Shown here in pieces: positions 25,890 to 35,154 of a stretch of DNA of 64,000 nucleotides; the stretch's first letter is position 1, and each line of letters opens with the position of its first letter. The stretch spans positions 124,001 to 188,000 of the forward strand of contig NZ_PVEN01000002.1 of NCBI RefSeq assembly GCF_002973525.1, read 5' to 3'. Under the pieces are notes generated by a model. That model ran no database searches. It had not been told where the DNA came from and saw only the letters and a list, made by a program, of their open reading frames with translations. Source of the DNA: Paraburkholderia sp. BL21I4N1. GTDB lineage: Bacteria > Pseudomonadota > Gammaproteobacteria > Burkholderiales > Burkholderiaceae. Position numbers and translations under genes: made by a program.

Positions 25890-26240
25890 ATGTGTGGGAT
25901 CTACATCAACGCCGATCCGATCCTCTACGAATCGCGCACCCGTTCGTTGCGGATTCACGGAGTGATCACGACAGTCCGGCTGGAAAACCTGTTCTGGGAC
26001 GTGCTGCACGAAATCGCCGCGCGCGAGAGCATGACGACCAGTCAGTTCGCGGTCAAACTCTACGACGAACTGATCGCGTTGCGCGGCGAAATGCCGACCA
26101 ACTTCGCGTCGTTTTTGCGGGTGTGCTGTCTGCGCTATTTGTCGATGCGCACGGAGAAGGGCGCGACCGTGTCCGGCACGGCGCCTGAAATGACGGCGGC
26201 CGTGAGCGAAGCACGGCCGCGGATTCTGAAGACGGTCTGA
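25890..26240 (+). CDS. ribbon-helix-helix domain protein
   Basis: A 116-residue protein starting MCGIYINADPILYESRTRSL, with GGAG upstream. The segment SLRIHGVITTVRLENLFWDVL, with EIAARESMTTSQFAVKLYDEL, fits the RHH_4-type ribbon-helix-helix family (strand then two helices). Such proteins may bind DNA, but targets are unknown. It follows the GMC gene by 165 bp and is probably a separate unit. Confidence 0.72.
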   Translation: MCGIYINADPILYESRTRSLRIHGVITTVRLENLFWDVLHEIAARESMTTSQFAVKLYDELIALRGEMPTNFASFLRVCCLRYLSMRTEKGATVSGTAPEMTAAVSEARPRILKTV

Positions 26241-26265
26241 CGTAACGCGCTATCGTGTCAGGCGG

Positions 26266-27450
26266 TCAGGGAAACATGTTGCGCTTCGGAAATTCCTGAT
26301 CGCTTTCCCAGATGCCCTGCCGTTGACGTCGCGTCAGTAGCCATTTGCCGTCGACAAAGCGGTAGGTTTCGTAGCGCGTCACGAAATCGTCGTCGTCGCC
26401 GGTACTGTCTTTCTTGTCGAAGTCCGGGCTGCACGCCACCTGTTGAATCTCATCGGCGCCGCCTTTGCGCGACGGCGAAATCTTCCAGGCCGCCTTACCG
26501 GTGGCGGCGAGCACCAGCGCGGCGCTTTTGCCGTCGTCCGCGGTGTATTGCACGGGGTCGAGCGACTGCCGCGCCGGCATCAGGATCTGCGTGGCGGGGC
26601 CGCTGTAGGAACCCATCGGCGCGGTGGCGTCGATCGTCAGAAACAGCACCGGGCCGGGCAGGCCGTGCAGCGGCGCGGGCTCGACGCGGGCCAGCGGATA
26701 GTCCAGTTGTCGCGTGGCCGCGATCGCGCCCGATGCCGACACGAGGCGCAACTGCGCTTTCACGAGCGGCTTCGGATCGTTGCCGGGCAGACCTTCTTCC
26801 GACGCGCCCGTACCCCAGAGCTGCTTTTGCAGCGCGGGGGTGATGCGCTCGTCTTCGAGCAGTTCGATCGAATCGCCATCCAGGCCAGGCGCGCGCTGCG
26901 TGACGTGGTAACCGTCAGGGGCCGCGACGGTGGGTGCGGGCGTTGCGGTTTTGGCGGGTGCCGCGGGTGTGGTTGGTGTTGCCGCAGACGCCTGAACTGG
27001 CGACGGCGCCAGCGCCAGCGCTTGCGCTTGCGTTTGTGCGGCCGGTTGCAATGCGGCTGCGTCGTCGGTGAATACGGGCGAAAAATCGATGTTCGGCACG
27101 ACGAATGTCTCGACCGTTGTCGAACCCGGCCGCTGGTAGCTCACCACCGACGTATTCTTGCGCGCCGTCAGCACGGTGACAGTCACGCCCGGTTGAATAT
27201 CGATGCAGCCGCCCGCCTGGGCTTGTGCCAGTTGCTCGGGCGTGGCGCTCGCGCCGTGGCTGCGGCTCTCGCCGCCGGGCAGCGTGAGTTGCGCGAGCGC
27301 TTGCGCCGAGACGCACATCACACCGGGTTTCGTCGCGATCAGATCGGCCGCCATGGCTTGTGTGCCGAACCAACCCGCAGCGGCGAGCAGGAAAGCGATA
27401 TGGGTTTGCAGCCGCGTTTTGAACCGAATCTGGAACCGCTTCTGGAACAT
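26266..27450 (-). CDS. uncharacterised exported protein with Ala/Pro-rich linker
   Basis: This 394-residue protein has a signal peptide (basic start, hydrophobic core, ending AMAA at about residue 35). Residues about 130-175 are Ala/Pro/Thr-rich and probably a flexible linker. The C-terminal half contains KAAWKISPSRKGG and DFVTRYETYRFVDGKWLL, which reads like a beta-rich solute-binding or repeat domain, but I cannot name a family. GAGGCAG precedes the start. It is likely periplasmic. The gene is monocistronic and convergent with the RHH gene. Confidence 0.65.
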   Translation of the reverse strand: MFQKRFQIRFKTRLQTHIAFLLAAAGWFGTQAMAADLIATKPGVMCVSAQALAQLTLPGGESRSHGASATPEQLAQAQAGGCIDIQPGVTVTVLTARKNTSVVSYQRPGSTTVETFVVPNIDFSPVFTDDAAALQPAAQTQAQALALAPSPVQASAATPTTPAAPAKTATPAPTVAAPDGYHVTQRAPGLDGDSIELLEDERITPALQKQLWGTGASEEGLPGNDPKPLVKAQLRLVSASGAIAATRQLDYPLARVEPAPLHGLPGPVLFLTIDATAPMGSYSGPATQILMPARQSLDPVQYTADDGKSAALVLAATGKAAWKISPSRKGGADEIQQVACSPDFDKKDSTGDDDDFVTRYETYRFVDGKWLLTRRQRQGIWESDQEFPKRNMFP

Positions 27451-27681
27451 GTACTGCCTCGAATGGTTAAGCTTAGCCGCGGATTATAGAAAACCCCCGT
27501 AAGCGCAACAAGCGCGGCGAGCAAGGGCAAACAGGTCGCGCACGAGCGGCATTCCGTGGGTCACCCAACGGCACGAAAGCCCGCACCAGCCCCGCAAAAA
27601 TCGCGGCGCCTACGCAACAGATCCCGGCCCGCCCGCATGCTACGATGCTTCGCTCATCGAGCATGAAAGTCGGAGACCCAG

Positions 27682-28062
27682 ATGCGCCCGGAGAATGCCG
27701 CCCGTTTCGACGAACAGTTTGCGCCGCGCATCGCCGCGGCGATCGCCGCCTGTTTCGCCGCCACCGTGCATACCGAAGTGCTGCCGTACGGCGGTCACGG
27801 GCAACCTACCCGCGTGCGGATCCACGCCGCGCCGCTCGATAACCTGGGTCACTATCCGCATCCGCTGAACCTGTATCTGACGTGGGACAGCGACGAAATC
27901 GAACGACTGATGGGCCCGCAAGGGGAGGCGAGATTCGCGGGCTATCTGGCCGCGCTACCGCGCAAGCTTGCCGCATGGAACCATGCGCGCGAACTGGACT
28001 TTCTGTCGCATACGCAGGCCGAGCCGGTGGCCTTGATCGGCGGACTCGACTTCGAATCGTAA
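27682..28062 (+). CDS. uncharacterised Burkholderia-type protein (DUF5594-like)
   Basis: A 126-residue soluble protein (MRPENAARFDEQFAPRIAAA start) with no signal or membrane segment. Features are FAATVHTEVLPYGGHG, the YLTWDSDEIERLM stretch and a C-terminal LIGGLDFES. It resembles a small family I associate with Burkholderia (DUF5594), but the name is from memory. The function is unknown. It is encoded between an exported protein and a chemoreceptor gene and shares no operon. Confidence 0.55.
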   Translation: MRPENAARFDEQFAPRIAAAIAACFAATVHTEVLPYGGHGQPTRVRIHAAPLDNLGHYPHPLNLYLTWDSDEIERLMGPQGEARFAGYLAALPRKLAAWNHARELDFLSHTQAEPVALIGGLDFES

Positions 28063-28178
28063 GCGGCGCGTAACCTGCCGCTGCGTTGCGGAAGCGAAAA
28101 CGCCGCAACAAGTGCGGCGCTATACAACCATTCAATCGACGAACGCCACCGCTACGCGCGCAGCGCGGCGCCGCTTCG

Positions 28179-29759
28179 TTAAGCCGTCGCGCCCAGCTGG
28201 AAGAAACTCACGCTCTGCACCAGCCCCGACGCTTTGCTCTGCACCGCGTCGGCGGCAGCGGCGGCCTGCTCGACCAGCGCCGCGTTGCTTTGCGTCACCT
28301 GATCCATCTGCGTCACCGCGTCGTTGACTTCGGCGATACCCGTCGCCTGATCGACGCTGGCCGTCGCGATCGCCTCGACGATACGCGTCACGCTGCCGGC
28401 GCTTTGGACCACGCCTTCCATTGTATTGCTCGCGTGGTTGATCAACTGGGTGCCGGCGTCGATCGTCGCGACCGATTCGCGAATCAGCGTCTTGATCTCG
28501 CGCGCGGCGTCGGCGGAACGTTGCGCGAGGCTGCGCACTTCGCTCGCCACTACCGCAAAACCGCGGCCTTGCGTACCGGCGCGCGCGGCTTCGACCGCCG
28601 CGTTGAGCGCGAGAATATTGGTCTGCGCGGAAATCGCCTCGACCACGGCAATGATGTCGACGATCCGCTTGGACGCCACGTTGATCTGATCCATCGTGCG
28701 GACCGCGTCGGTCATCACGACGCCGCCTTCGCGTGCGGCTTGCGCGGCGGTTTGCGCGAGCGAGGTGGCTTCGCGGGCATTCTCCGCGTTGCGCTGAACC
28801 GAGTCGGTGAAATGCTGCATCGACGCGGCGGTTTCCTCGAGCGACGCGGCCTGCTGTTCGGTGCGGGCGGAGAGGTCCAGATTGCCGGCCGCGATTTCCT
28901 GCGTCGCCGACGAAATCGTATGCGCGCCTTCACGAATCTCGTGGACGATCGTGCGCAAACGGTGGTTCATGTCGTTCAGCGCCACCAGCAGCTGGCCGGT
29001 TTCGTCGCGGCTCACCACGGCCACGTCGGCCCGCAGATCGCCGGCCGCCACCGCTTGCGCGACGCCGACCGCCTGCTTCACCGGCAGCGTGATGCTGCGG
29101 CTCAGGAACCACACCGCGAACGCGCCGAGCCCGAGCGAGCCGAGCACCACGCTCAGCAGCAGTACGCTAGCCAGCGTGTAAGCGCTCTGCGCGGCTTCGG
29201 CCGTCTGCACGTTCGACGTCTGCGCCTGCTGCATGACGGACGCGACGATGTCGTCGATCGCGGCCGTCGGCGCACGGTCGATACCCTTGACGAGGCCGTC
29301 CACCGCGTGCGCGGTATTCGGATCGGCGGCGTCGTAGTGCTTGAGCGCCTCGAGGTAGCTGTCCTGCAACGACGCATGCGTGGCGAGCGCCTTGTCGACG
29401 CCGTCCACATTCGCGCCCAGCGCGCTCAACTGATCTTTCAGATGCAGGAGCGCCGCGTGCGTGGTGCCGCTTTCCTTGCTGAACGCGTCGCGATATCTGG
29501 CGAACGCGGCCGGATCGGCGCCGCGCAGCAGCAGGTCTTTCCATTCCTGCACCTGCTTCTTGAACTCGACCTGCGCGACGCGCGCCGTGTCGGCTGCTTG
29601 CGCGTACTGACTCAAGGTTTGGGCCGACTGGATTTGCAGCGCATGCGTGTCGGACAACGCATGCCAGCCTTCCAGCCCGACCACCATGGTGGCGGCGAGC
29701 AGCACCGCGCCAAGCAACGCCAGCTTGATGGCGATTTTCAGATTGCGATAGAACGTCAC
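28179..29759 (-). CDS. methyl-accepting chemotaxis protein, four-helix-bundle sensor type
   Basis: The 526-residue chemoreceptor has TM1 at about residues 10-30, a helical periplasmic domain of about 160 residues (4HB type), TM2 at about 190-212, a HAMP linker and a signalling domain. The hairpin tip reads [27 protein letters not shown] in pieces typical of all MCPs. It has no C-terminal CheR-tethering pentapeptide (ends FFQLGATA). The start is a GTG at 29759. It lies 31 bp downstream of another MCP gene on the same strand, and the pair is probably co-transcribed. The ligand is unknown. Confidence 0.92.
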   Translation of the reverse strand: MTFYRNLKIAIKLALLGAVLLAATMVVGLEGWHALSDTHALQIQSAQTLSQYAQAADTARVAQVEFKKQVQEWKDLLLRGADPAAFARYRDAFSKESGTTHAALLHLKDQLSALGANVDGVDKALATHASLQDSYLEALKHYDAADPNTAHAVDGLVKGIDRAPTAAIDDIVASVMQQAQTSNVQTAEAAQSAYTLASVLLLSVVLGSLGLGAFAVWFLSRSITLPVKQAVGVAQAVAAGDLRADVAVVSRDETGQLLVALNDMNHRLRTIVHEIREGAHTISSATQEIAAGNLDLSARTEQQAASLEETAASMQHFTDSVQRNAENAREATSLAQTAAQAAREGGVVMTDAVRTMDQINVASKRIVDIIAVVEAISAQTNILALNAAVEAARAGTQGRGFAVVASEVRSLAQRSADAAREIKTLIRESVATIDAGTQLINHASNTMEGVVQSAGSVTRIVEAIATASVDQATGIAEVNDAVTQMDQVTQSNAALVEQAAAAADAVQSKASGLVQSVSFFQLGATA

Positions 29760-29790
29760 TGCGTGTTTCCCTGGCGTACCGGTAATGCGA

Positions 29791-31590
29791 TTAATCGAGC
29801 TTGAATTGCGTCACTGCGCCCGCGAGGCTGACTGCCTGACTCTGCAATGCCGCGGCGGCGGCAGTCGATTGCTCGACCAGCGCGGCGTTCTGCTGAACCA
29901 TTTCGTCGAGCTGGCTGACGGCGCGATTCACTTCCTGAATGCCGCGCGTCTGTTCGTTCGCGGCCTGGGTGATTTCGGAAATGATGGTGGTCACGTTGGC
30001 GACATTGCTGACGATCTCCGTCATCGTTTCGCCGGCCTGACGCACCTGGCCCGACCCCGACGTGACGCTCGACACCGTCGCTTCGATCAGCGCCTTGATT
30101 TCCTTCGCCGCCTGCGCGCTGCGTTGCGCGAGGCTGCGCACCTCGCCCGCCACCACCGCGAAACCGCGGCCCTGTTCGCCGGCGCGTGCGGCTTCGACCG
30201 CCGCGTTCAACGCAAGAATGTTGGTCTGGAACGCGATGCCGTCGATCACGCCGATGATATCGGCGATCTTCACCGACGCGTGTTCGATTTCACCCATAGT
30301 CGTAATCACTTCCGCGATCACCACGCCGCCGCGCGAAGCAACCTGCGACGCGGACACGGCGGTGTCGTCGGCCTGCTTTGCGGCGCTCGCCGATTGCGTG
30401 ACCGTCGAGGTGATTTCTTCCATCGACGCGGCGGTTTGCTGCAAGCTCGCCGCCGCGGATTCGGTACGGCCCGACAGATCGACGTTGCCTGCGGCGATTT
30501 CATTCGCCGCCACGCGCACCGATTCGCTGGCGTCGCGAATCTGGCGCATCACCTGGCTGAGTTTGTCGATGAAGGTGTTGAACGAACGCGCGATCTGCGC
30601 GACTTCGTCGTTACCCTCGGCCGGCAAACGTTGGGTCAGATCGCCTTCGCCCGAACCGATCGCGTCCATCGCATCGCGCACGTTCGAGAGGCGCTTGAAC
30701 GACACGGCGGTGACCGCGGCCACGACCGCCGCGGCAATGCCGGCGATCACGACCAGCGCGATCAGCGAGGCGGTCAGCAGCGAACGCATGCCGGCGGTTG
30801 CTTCCGCTTTATCCAGCGCGACGACCGCATACCAGTCGGTACCGGGAATCGCCTCGGTACGCAGCAGTTTGGCGCTGCCGTTCACGTCGACTTCGAGCGG
30901 ATGCTCGGCGCTGAGGAGGGCGGTCAGTTTGTCGCTGGTGAGTGCCGGCACGAGATCGGAGACCGGCTTCAACGTCAGCTTCGAATCCGGATGCGCCACG
31001 ATGTGGCCGCTCGCGTCGATCAGCATGCCGAAGCTCGCGGGCGTCGGATGAATCGCCTTGACGTTGGCGATCACGCTGTCCATCGCGACGTCGCCGGAGA
31101 CCACGGCTTTCACCACGCCGTCGCGCACCACCGGCGCGGCGAACGCGACCACCAGCTTGCCGGTACCCACGTCCACATACGGCGGCGTTACGACCGGCTT
31201 GCCGGCCGCGGCGGCCTGCTTGTACCACGGACGCCCGGTCGGATCGTAGTCCGGCGGAATGCCGGTCGGGTCGGAGAACTTCGCGGTCTTGTCGGCGTAG
31301 CCGACATACACGTTGGTGAACTTGCCGCCGGCGGCGACCAGCTTCAGCGCGGCGCTCGGGTCCGGCTGCAGCACGGCGTCCTGCAACGAGTCGATCATCT
31401 GCTTGTGCGTAACGACCCAGTCGTCGATCCCGTCGGCGTGACCGCTTTCGACAGCGTTAAGACTGTTTTCGATCGCGTCGGCGTTATACGAGTTGGCGAC
31501 GACATAGTTGAGGACCGCGTTGGCGGCGAGCGCAACCACAACGATAGCGACGCACAGGGCGACGATGCGCGCGCGAATGGAAGAGAACAT
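29791..31590 (-). CDS. methyl-accepting chemotaxis protein with dCache sensor
   Basis: 599 residues. TM1 is at about residues 8-30. A periplasmic domain of about 250 residues contains [11 protein letters not shown] and the segment [20 protein letters not shown], typical of dCache_1 sensors that bind amino acids or other small ligands. TM2 follows at about 270-290, then HAMP and the MCP signalling domain ([20 protein letters not shown]). It is the first gene of a two-MCP unit. No che genes are nearby, so both report to a remote chemotaxis system. Confidence 0.93.
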   Translation of the reverse strand: MFSSIRARIVALCVAIVVVALAANAVLNYVVANSYNADAIENSLNAVESGHADGIDDWVVTHKQMIDSLQDAVLQPDPSAALKLVAAGGKFTNVYVGYADKTAKFSDPTGIPPDYDPTGRPWYKQAAAAGKPVVTPPYVDVGTGKLVVAFAAPVVRDGVVKAVVSGDVAMDSVIANVKAIHPTPASFGMLIDASGHIVAHPDSKLTLKPVSDLVPALTSDKLTALLSAEHPLEVDVNGSAKLLRTEAIPGTDWYAVVALDKAEATAGMRSLLTASLIALVVIAGIAAAVVAAVTAVSFKRLSNVRDAMDAIGSGEGDLTQRLPAEGNDEVAQIARSFNTFIDKLSQVMRQIRDASESVRVAANEIAAGNVDLSGRTESAAASLQQTAASMEEITSTVTQSASAAKQADDTAVSASQVASRGGVVIAEVITTMGEIEHASVKIADIIGVIDGIAFQTNILALNAAVEAARAGEQGRGFAVVAGEVRSLAQRSAQAAKEIKALIEATVSSVTSGSGQVRQAGETMTEIVSNVANVTTIISEITQAANEQTRGIQEVNRAVSQLDEMVQQNAALVEQSTAAAAALQSQAVSLAGAVTQFKLD

Positions 31591-31865
31591 GTCGGGAGTC
31601 TTTCGGAGTAAGCAGTGAGCCGTGGTCGGTGAGGCGGGGGCCTCACCAGAGGTATACGGCGTGGGCAGTGTGGACTTGAGCGGGTAATGCTTTCAGTTTA
31701 TGACAGGGGCCGGGAGACCCGCTCGTGGCGGGTCGCCGCGATGCTACACAATTTTTCGCGCGGCGCGGACTTTTCAATAAACACCGAAACCCGCATGAAC
31801 AGGGGCTCTGCGAGGCGCTGTATTCATCAGACAATAACGCTACGTAGCGTTGCCACGAGATCGCT

Positions 31866-33257
31866 TCACATCACCGGAGAATGCAGATGATGCGGATGCT
31901 CGAGTGTCTCCGCCACGATGCGCAAAGCCTCGGCGCATTCGTCGCGCGTCTTCGAGCCGCCCAGGCAAACACGCATCGCGTTGGGGGGATTGCCGTCGGT
32001 GGAAAACGCCGCACCCGCGACTGCCGCGATGCCCTGGTTGCGCAACTGCAACGCGAGTTCGGACGCGCTCCAGCCGCTCGCTACCGGCACCGGCAACCAC
32101 AGGTGAAAGCCGTCCGGATGCGCGTCGTAAGGCCACGCTTCGAGTTGCCGCGCCGCGATCGCCTGACGCGCGCGAGACTCGTTGCGGATGGCATTGAGCA
32201 TGTCGAGCGCGGTGCCGTCGGCGATCCATTGCGTGGCCAGCGTGACCGTGAACGGACTCGCCATCACGGTGGTCGCGCGCAACGCGCCGGCGAGGCGCTG
32301 CGTTTGACGCGGCGTCGGCGCGTGCAGATGCGCCACGCGCAGGCCCGCGCCGAGGCTCTTCGATAAACCGGTCACGTAGTAGGTCAACTCGGGCGCGAGG
32401 GTGGCGAGCGCATCCGGCGCGCTTTGCGGCAGCATCGCGTAGGCGTCGTCTTCGATGATCGGCACGCTGTAGCGCAACGCGACGTCGGCCAGCGCCTCGC
32501 GCCGTTTGTGCGTGAGCGTCAGCGTGCTCGGATTCTGTAGCGTCGGATTGCAATAGAACGCGCTCGGTTTGTCGGTCTTGCAGAGCGCTTCGAAGGCATG
32601 CGCGAGCGGACCTTCGTCGTCGCGCGGCAAGGCCTGCAGGCGCACGCCGAGTTGCGCGGCGATCGCCTTGATGCCGGGGTAGGCGAGCGAGTCGAGGCAG
32701 ATCGTGCCGCCGGGCCGCGCGAGTTGCGACACCAACGCCACCAGCGCGCTGTGAATGCCGGGGCAAACCAGTACGTTTTGCGCATCCGCGTGCGGCATAC
32801 GGCGCCGGAGCCAGTCGGCGCCCGCGTCCTTGTCGGCGGCCGAGCCGCCGAAGTCCTGATAACGCAGCAACTGGTACGGATCGCTGTCGGCCATCCGGCG
32901 TGCGGCGGAATCGCGCAGACGGTTCGCGTAATCGGGCGGCTCGGGCGGCGTGTTCATCGACATTTCAATGCTGCTGCCGCCGGTGAGCGGCAACGTGGCG
33001 GTGCGGCCGCGCACGAACGTGCCGCTGCCCGCGCGCGAATCGAGCAGGCCGCGTTTGCGCGCCTCCGCATATGCGCGCGCCACCGTCGTGTAATTCAACG
33101 CGAGTTCCTCGGCCAGATCGCGCAGGCCGGGCAAGCGATCGCGTGGCCGCAACCGTCCGGTGGCGAGATCTTCTTCGATCAGATCGGGAATCGCGAGGTA
33201 GGCCGGCTTGCGGAGGTCGGCGAGACGTTTGATCCAGTGATGGGTTGGGCTGTTCAT
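31866..33257 (-). CDS. MocR-type (GntR/aminotransferase) transcriptional regulator
   Basis: A 463-residue fusion. Residues about 20-85 are a GntR winged helix (LPGLRDLAEELALNYTTVARAY), followed by a type-I aminotransferase domain. PLP contacts are visible: Asp270/Asp271-Tyr273 (IIEDDAY) and the Schiff-base Lys300 (TGLSKSLGAGLR). MocR proteins use PLP plus an amine or amino acid as effector and usually control a divergent gene set. Here the divergent set is the Nit1C cluster, and the gap holds five ATTGATCG boxes. It is thus the likely local regulator, additional to the sigma-54/NtrC signals. Confidence 0.93.
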   Translation of the reverse strand: MNSPTHHWIKRLADLRKPAYLAIPDLIEEDLATGRLRPRDRLPGLRDLAEELALNYTTVARAYAEARKRGLLDSRAGSGTFVRGRTATLPLTGGSSIEMSMNTPPEPPDYANRLRDSAARRMADSDPYQLLRYQDFGGSAADKDAGADWLRRRMPHADAQNVLVCPGIHSALVALVSQLARPGGTICLDSLAYPGIKAIAAQLGVRLQALPRDDEGPLAHAFEALCKTDKPSAFYCNPTLQNPSTLTLTHKRREALADVALRYSVPIIEDDAYAMLPQSAPDALATLAPELTYYVTGLSKSLGAGLRVAHLHAPTPRQTQRLAGALRATTVMASPFTVTLATQWIADGTALDMLNAIRNESRARQAIAARQLEAWPYDAHPDGFHLWLPVPVASGWSASELALQLRNQGIAAVAGAAFSTDGNPPNAMRVCLGGSKTRDECAEALRIVAETLEHPHHLHSPVM

Positions 33258-33297
33258 CGCATGCGCGCTTTCGATTGGGGTGACAGGACCGATAAAA

Positions 33298-33338
33298 ATT
33301 GATCGGATCTAAAAGCGATCAATGATCGGATTGATCGC
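33298..33338. promoter_or_regulatory. candidate MocR operator, mocR-proximal
   Basis: ATTGATCGG starts at 33298. GCGATCAAT at 33315-33323 and ATTGATCGC at 33330-33338 form a perfect 9-bp inverted repeat with a 6-bp spacer. Three boxes with about 15-17 bp between them fit a MocR dimer contacting several half-sites close to its own promoter. Confidence 0.6.
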
Positions 33339-33384
33339 CGGTGGTGAATGACTGCACCATGCCGACACGTTCGCGCCCGCGAAT

Positions 33385-33401
33385 CGCACCCGGCTGGTGC
33401 G
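33385..33401. promoter_or_regulatory. NtrC-type enhancer site
   Basis: CGCACC-N5-GGTGCG is a perfect dyad matching the core GCACC-N5-GGTGC of the NtrC consensus. It lies about 150 bp upstream of the sigma-54 promoter, a typical enhancer distance. A TGCACC half-site occurs 32 bp further upstream at 33353. Confidence 0.65.
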
Positions 33402-33507
33402 GTGACGCGTCGCGGATCGCACTTACGCGGCATGTCCCGGCGGTACGCAAACTTCACACCCGAAAATTTTTGTGTCGGACTTCGAATCGAGGCGGAATTG
33501 ATTGCTG

Positions 33508-33535
33508 ATTGATCGCATTCGCGCGGCCGATCAAT
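33508..33535. promoter_or_regulatory. candidate MocR operator, nit-proximal
   Basis: ATTGATCG (33508-33515) and CGATCAAT (33528-33535) form an inverted pair with a 12-bp spacer. The second box touches the -24 element of the sigma-54 promoter, so binding could influence polymerase or enhancer contact. Confidence 0.55.
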
Positions 33536-33550
33536 GGCACGGCCGTTGCA
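33535..33550 (+). promoter_or_regulatory. sigma-54 promoter of the Nit1C cluster
   Basis: TGGCAC-N5-TTGCA is an exact match to the -24/-12 consensus of RpoN promoters, including GG and GC at the invariant spacing. It is 68 bp upstream of the first structural gene, leaving a leader of about 55 nt. GGAGAG at 33608 is the ribosome site. Confidence 0.78.
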
Positions 33551-33617
33551 TTGAGAGAAGCGCGCACACACTGAACGCGCGCCTTCTTTTACTTAGCAAA
33601 CCTGATCGGAGAGTGTC

Positions 33618-34100
33618 ATGCCAGCCGTCAACAAACCGCTGCATCAGAAGGGCGATTACCTTGTCGACTACGAGGAGAAAGTCTTTGAGGACGTGAAAGC
33701 CGAACCGGGAGAGAAGGCGCTCGTCACGTTCCATACGGTCGCGTTCGAAGGCTCGATCGGTTTCGTCAATCTGCTGCAGGCCACGCGCTTGCAACGCAAG
33801 GGCTTTGAAACCTCGGTGCTGCTGTATGGACCCGGCGTCACGCTCGGTCTGCAACGCGGCTTTCCGACTCTCGGCGACGAAGCGTTCCCTGGCCATCTGA
33901 ACTTCAACAAGCAGTTGATGAAGTTCATGGAAGAGGGCGGCAAGGTCTACGCGTGCCGTTTCGCGCTGCAGGCGCTGTATGGACACGGTGAAGCGTCGCT
34001 GATCGAAGGTATCCGGCCGATCAGTCCGCTCGACGTGCTCGATATCCAGCTTCTGCATCGCAAGGACAACGCGCTCGTCATCCACACGTGGACGGTTTGA
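33618..34100 (+). CDS. nitB: MSMEG_0572/Sll0783 family nitrogen-starvation protein
   Basis: A 160-residue soluble protein with the family features [41 protein letters not shown] in part, and [16 protein letters not shown]. It belongs to the DsrE-like group found as the first gene of Nit1C clusters. Its biochemical role is not established; the family name comes from nitrogen-starvation induction in cyanobacteria. It is the first gene after the sigma-54 promoter and 19 bp before the nitrilase gene. The symbol follows the Pseudomonas cluster and is from memory. Confidence 0.87.
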   Translation: MPAVNKPLHQKGDYLVDYEEKVFEDVKAEPGEKALVTFHTVAFEGSIGFVNLLQATRLQRKGFETSVLLYGPGVTLGLQRGFPTLGDEAFPGHLNFNKQLMKFMEEGGKVYACRFALQALYGHGEASLIEGIRPISPLDVLDIQLLHRKDNALVIHTWTV

Positions 34101-34119
34101 CGGAACACGGGTGACCACT

Positions 34120-35154
34120 ATGTCCGACAAACGCATCGTGCGTGCCGCCGCGGTCCAGATCTCACCGGATTTCGAACGCAGCGGCGGCACCCTCGAAAAA
34201 GTGTGCGAGGCGATCGGCAAGGCGGCGCGCGAAGGCGTGCAGTTGATCGTCTTCCCTGAAACCTTCGTGCCGTATTACCCCTACTTTTCTTTCGTGAAGC
34301 CGCCGGTTGCCTCCGGCGCCGAGCATATGAAACTGTACGAGGAAGCCGTGCTCGTGCCCGGACCCGTGACGCAGGCGGTGGCCGAGCAGGCGCGTTTGCA
34401 CCGGATGGTGGTGGTGCTCGGCGTCAACGAGCGCGATCACGGCAGCCTCTACAACACGCAGTTGATCTTCGACGTGGACGGTCAACTGGTGCTCAAGCGC
34501 CGCAAGATCACGCCGACGTTTCACGAACGGATGATCTGGGGGCAAGGCGACGCGGCGGGCCTCAAGGTGGCGCACACGGCGGTGGCGCGCGTCGGCGCGC
34601 TCGCCTGCTGGGAGCATTACAACCCGCTCGCGCGTTATGCGTTGATGACGCAGCACGAGGAGATTCATTGCAGCCAGTTTCCCGGCTCGCTGGTGGGGCC
34701 GATTTTCGCCGAGCAGATCGAGGTGACGATTCGCCATCACGCGTTGGAGTCGGGGTGTTTCGTGGTCAACGCAACGGGTTGGCTCACGGATGAACAGATC
34801 GCTTCGGTGACGTCGGATACGAATCTGCAGAAGGCGCTGCGTGGCGGTTGCAATACCGCGATCGTGTCGCCGGAAGGGCAGCATCTCGCGCCGCCGTTGC
34901 GCGAAGGCGAGGGCATGGTGATCGCCGATCTCGACATGGCGCTGATCACCAAGCGCAAACGCATGATGGATTCGGTCGGCCATTACGCGCGGCCCGAGTT
35001 GCTGAGTCTCGCGATCAACCGGCGTCCGGCGGAAACCGTCGCGCCGATGCCGCGGTGGTCCAGCGCGGCGCAGACCGATTTCATTTCAACCGCAGGAGAG
35101 TGCGATGAACGCCAGCGAGACGCTGTCGGCCGAGAGCCGGCAATTGATGACTGA
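34120..35154 (+). CDS. nitC: Nit6803-type nitrilase
   Basis: The 344-residue nitrilase-superfamily enzyme starts at ATG 34120. The catalytic triad is Glu47 ([14 protein letters not shown]), Lys129 ([11 protein letters not shown]) and Cys163 ([11 protein letters not shown]). By memory each is six lower than in the Synechocystis enzyme Nit6803, so the alignment is colinear. The reaction is hydrolysis of a nitrile to acid and ammonia; Nit6803 prefers aliphatic dinitriles. In Pseudomonas the cluster nitrilase is needed for growth on cyanide as nitrogen source. Its end overlaps the next gene by 50 bp. Confidence 0.93.
   Translation: MSDKRIVRAAAVQISPDFERSGGTLEKVCEAIGKAAREGVQLIVFPETFVPYYPYFSFVKPPVASGAEHMKLYEEAVLVPGPVTQAVAEQARLHRMVVVLGVNERDHGSLYNTQLIFDVDGQLVLKRRKITPTFHERMIWGQGDAAGLKVAHTAVARVGALACWEHYNPLARYALMTQHEEIHCSQFPGSLVGPIFAEQIEVTIRHHALESGCFVVNATGWLTDEQIASVTSDTNLQKALRGGCNTAIVSPEGQHLAPPLREGEGMVIADLDMALITKRKRMMDSVGHYARPELLSLAINRRPAETVAPMPRWSSAAQTDFISTAGECDERQRDAVGREPAIDD

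Larger units (their letters stand above)
33258..33617. promoter_or_regulatory. 360-bp divergent control region of the mocR/Nit1C genes
   Basis: This gene-free stretch carries, from left to right, three ATTGATCG boxes near mocR, a TGCACC half-site at 33353, an NtrC-like dyad, an AT-rich run around 33472, a further pair of ATTGATCG boxes and a sigma-54 promoter. The density of ordered sites indicates tight nitrogen and effector control of the cluster. Individual elements are listed separately. Confidence 0.7.

Noticed and set aside
24336..26009. 557-codon minus-strand frame opposite the GMC dehydrogenase
   Set aside because: It has no recognisable domain and low-complexity Arg/His content; the plus-strand GMC gene is unambiguous.
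28086..31611. Two plus-strand frames of about 570 and 610 codons opposite the chemoreceptor genes
   Set aside because: Both are antisense shadows of MCP genes, rich in Arg, His and Asp and lacking any domain.
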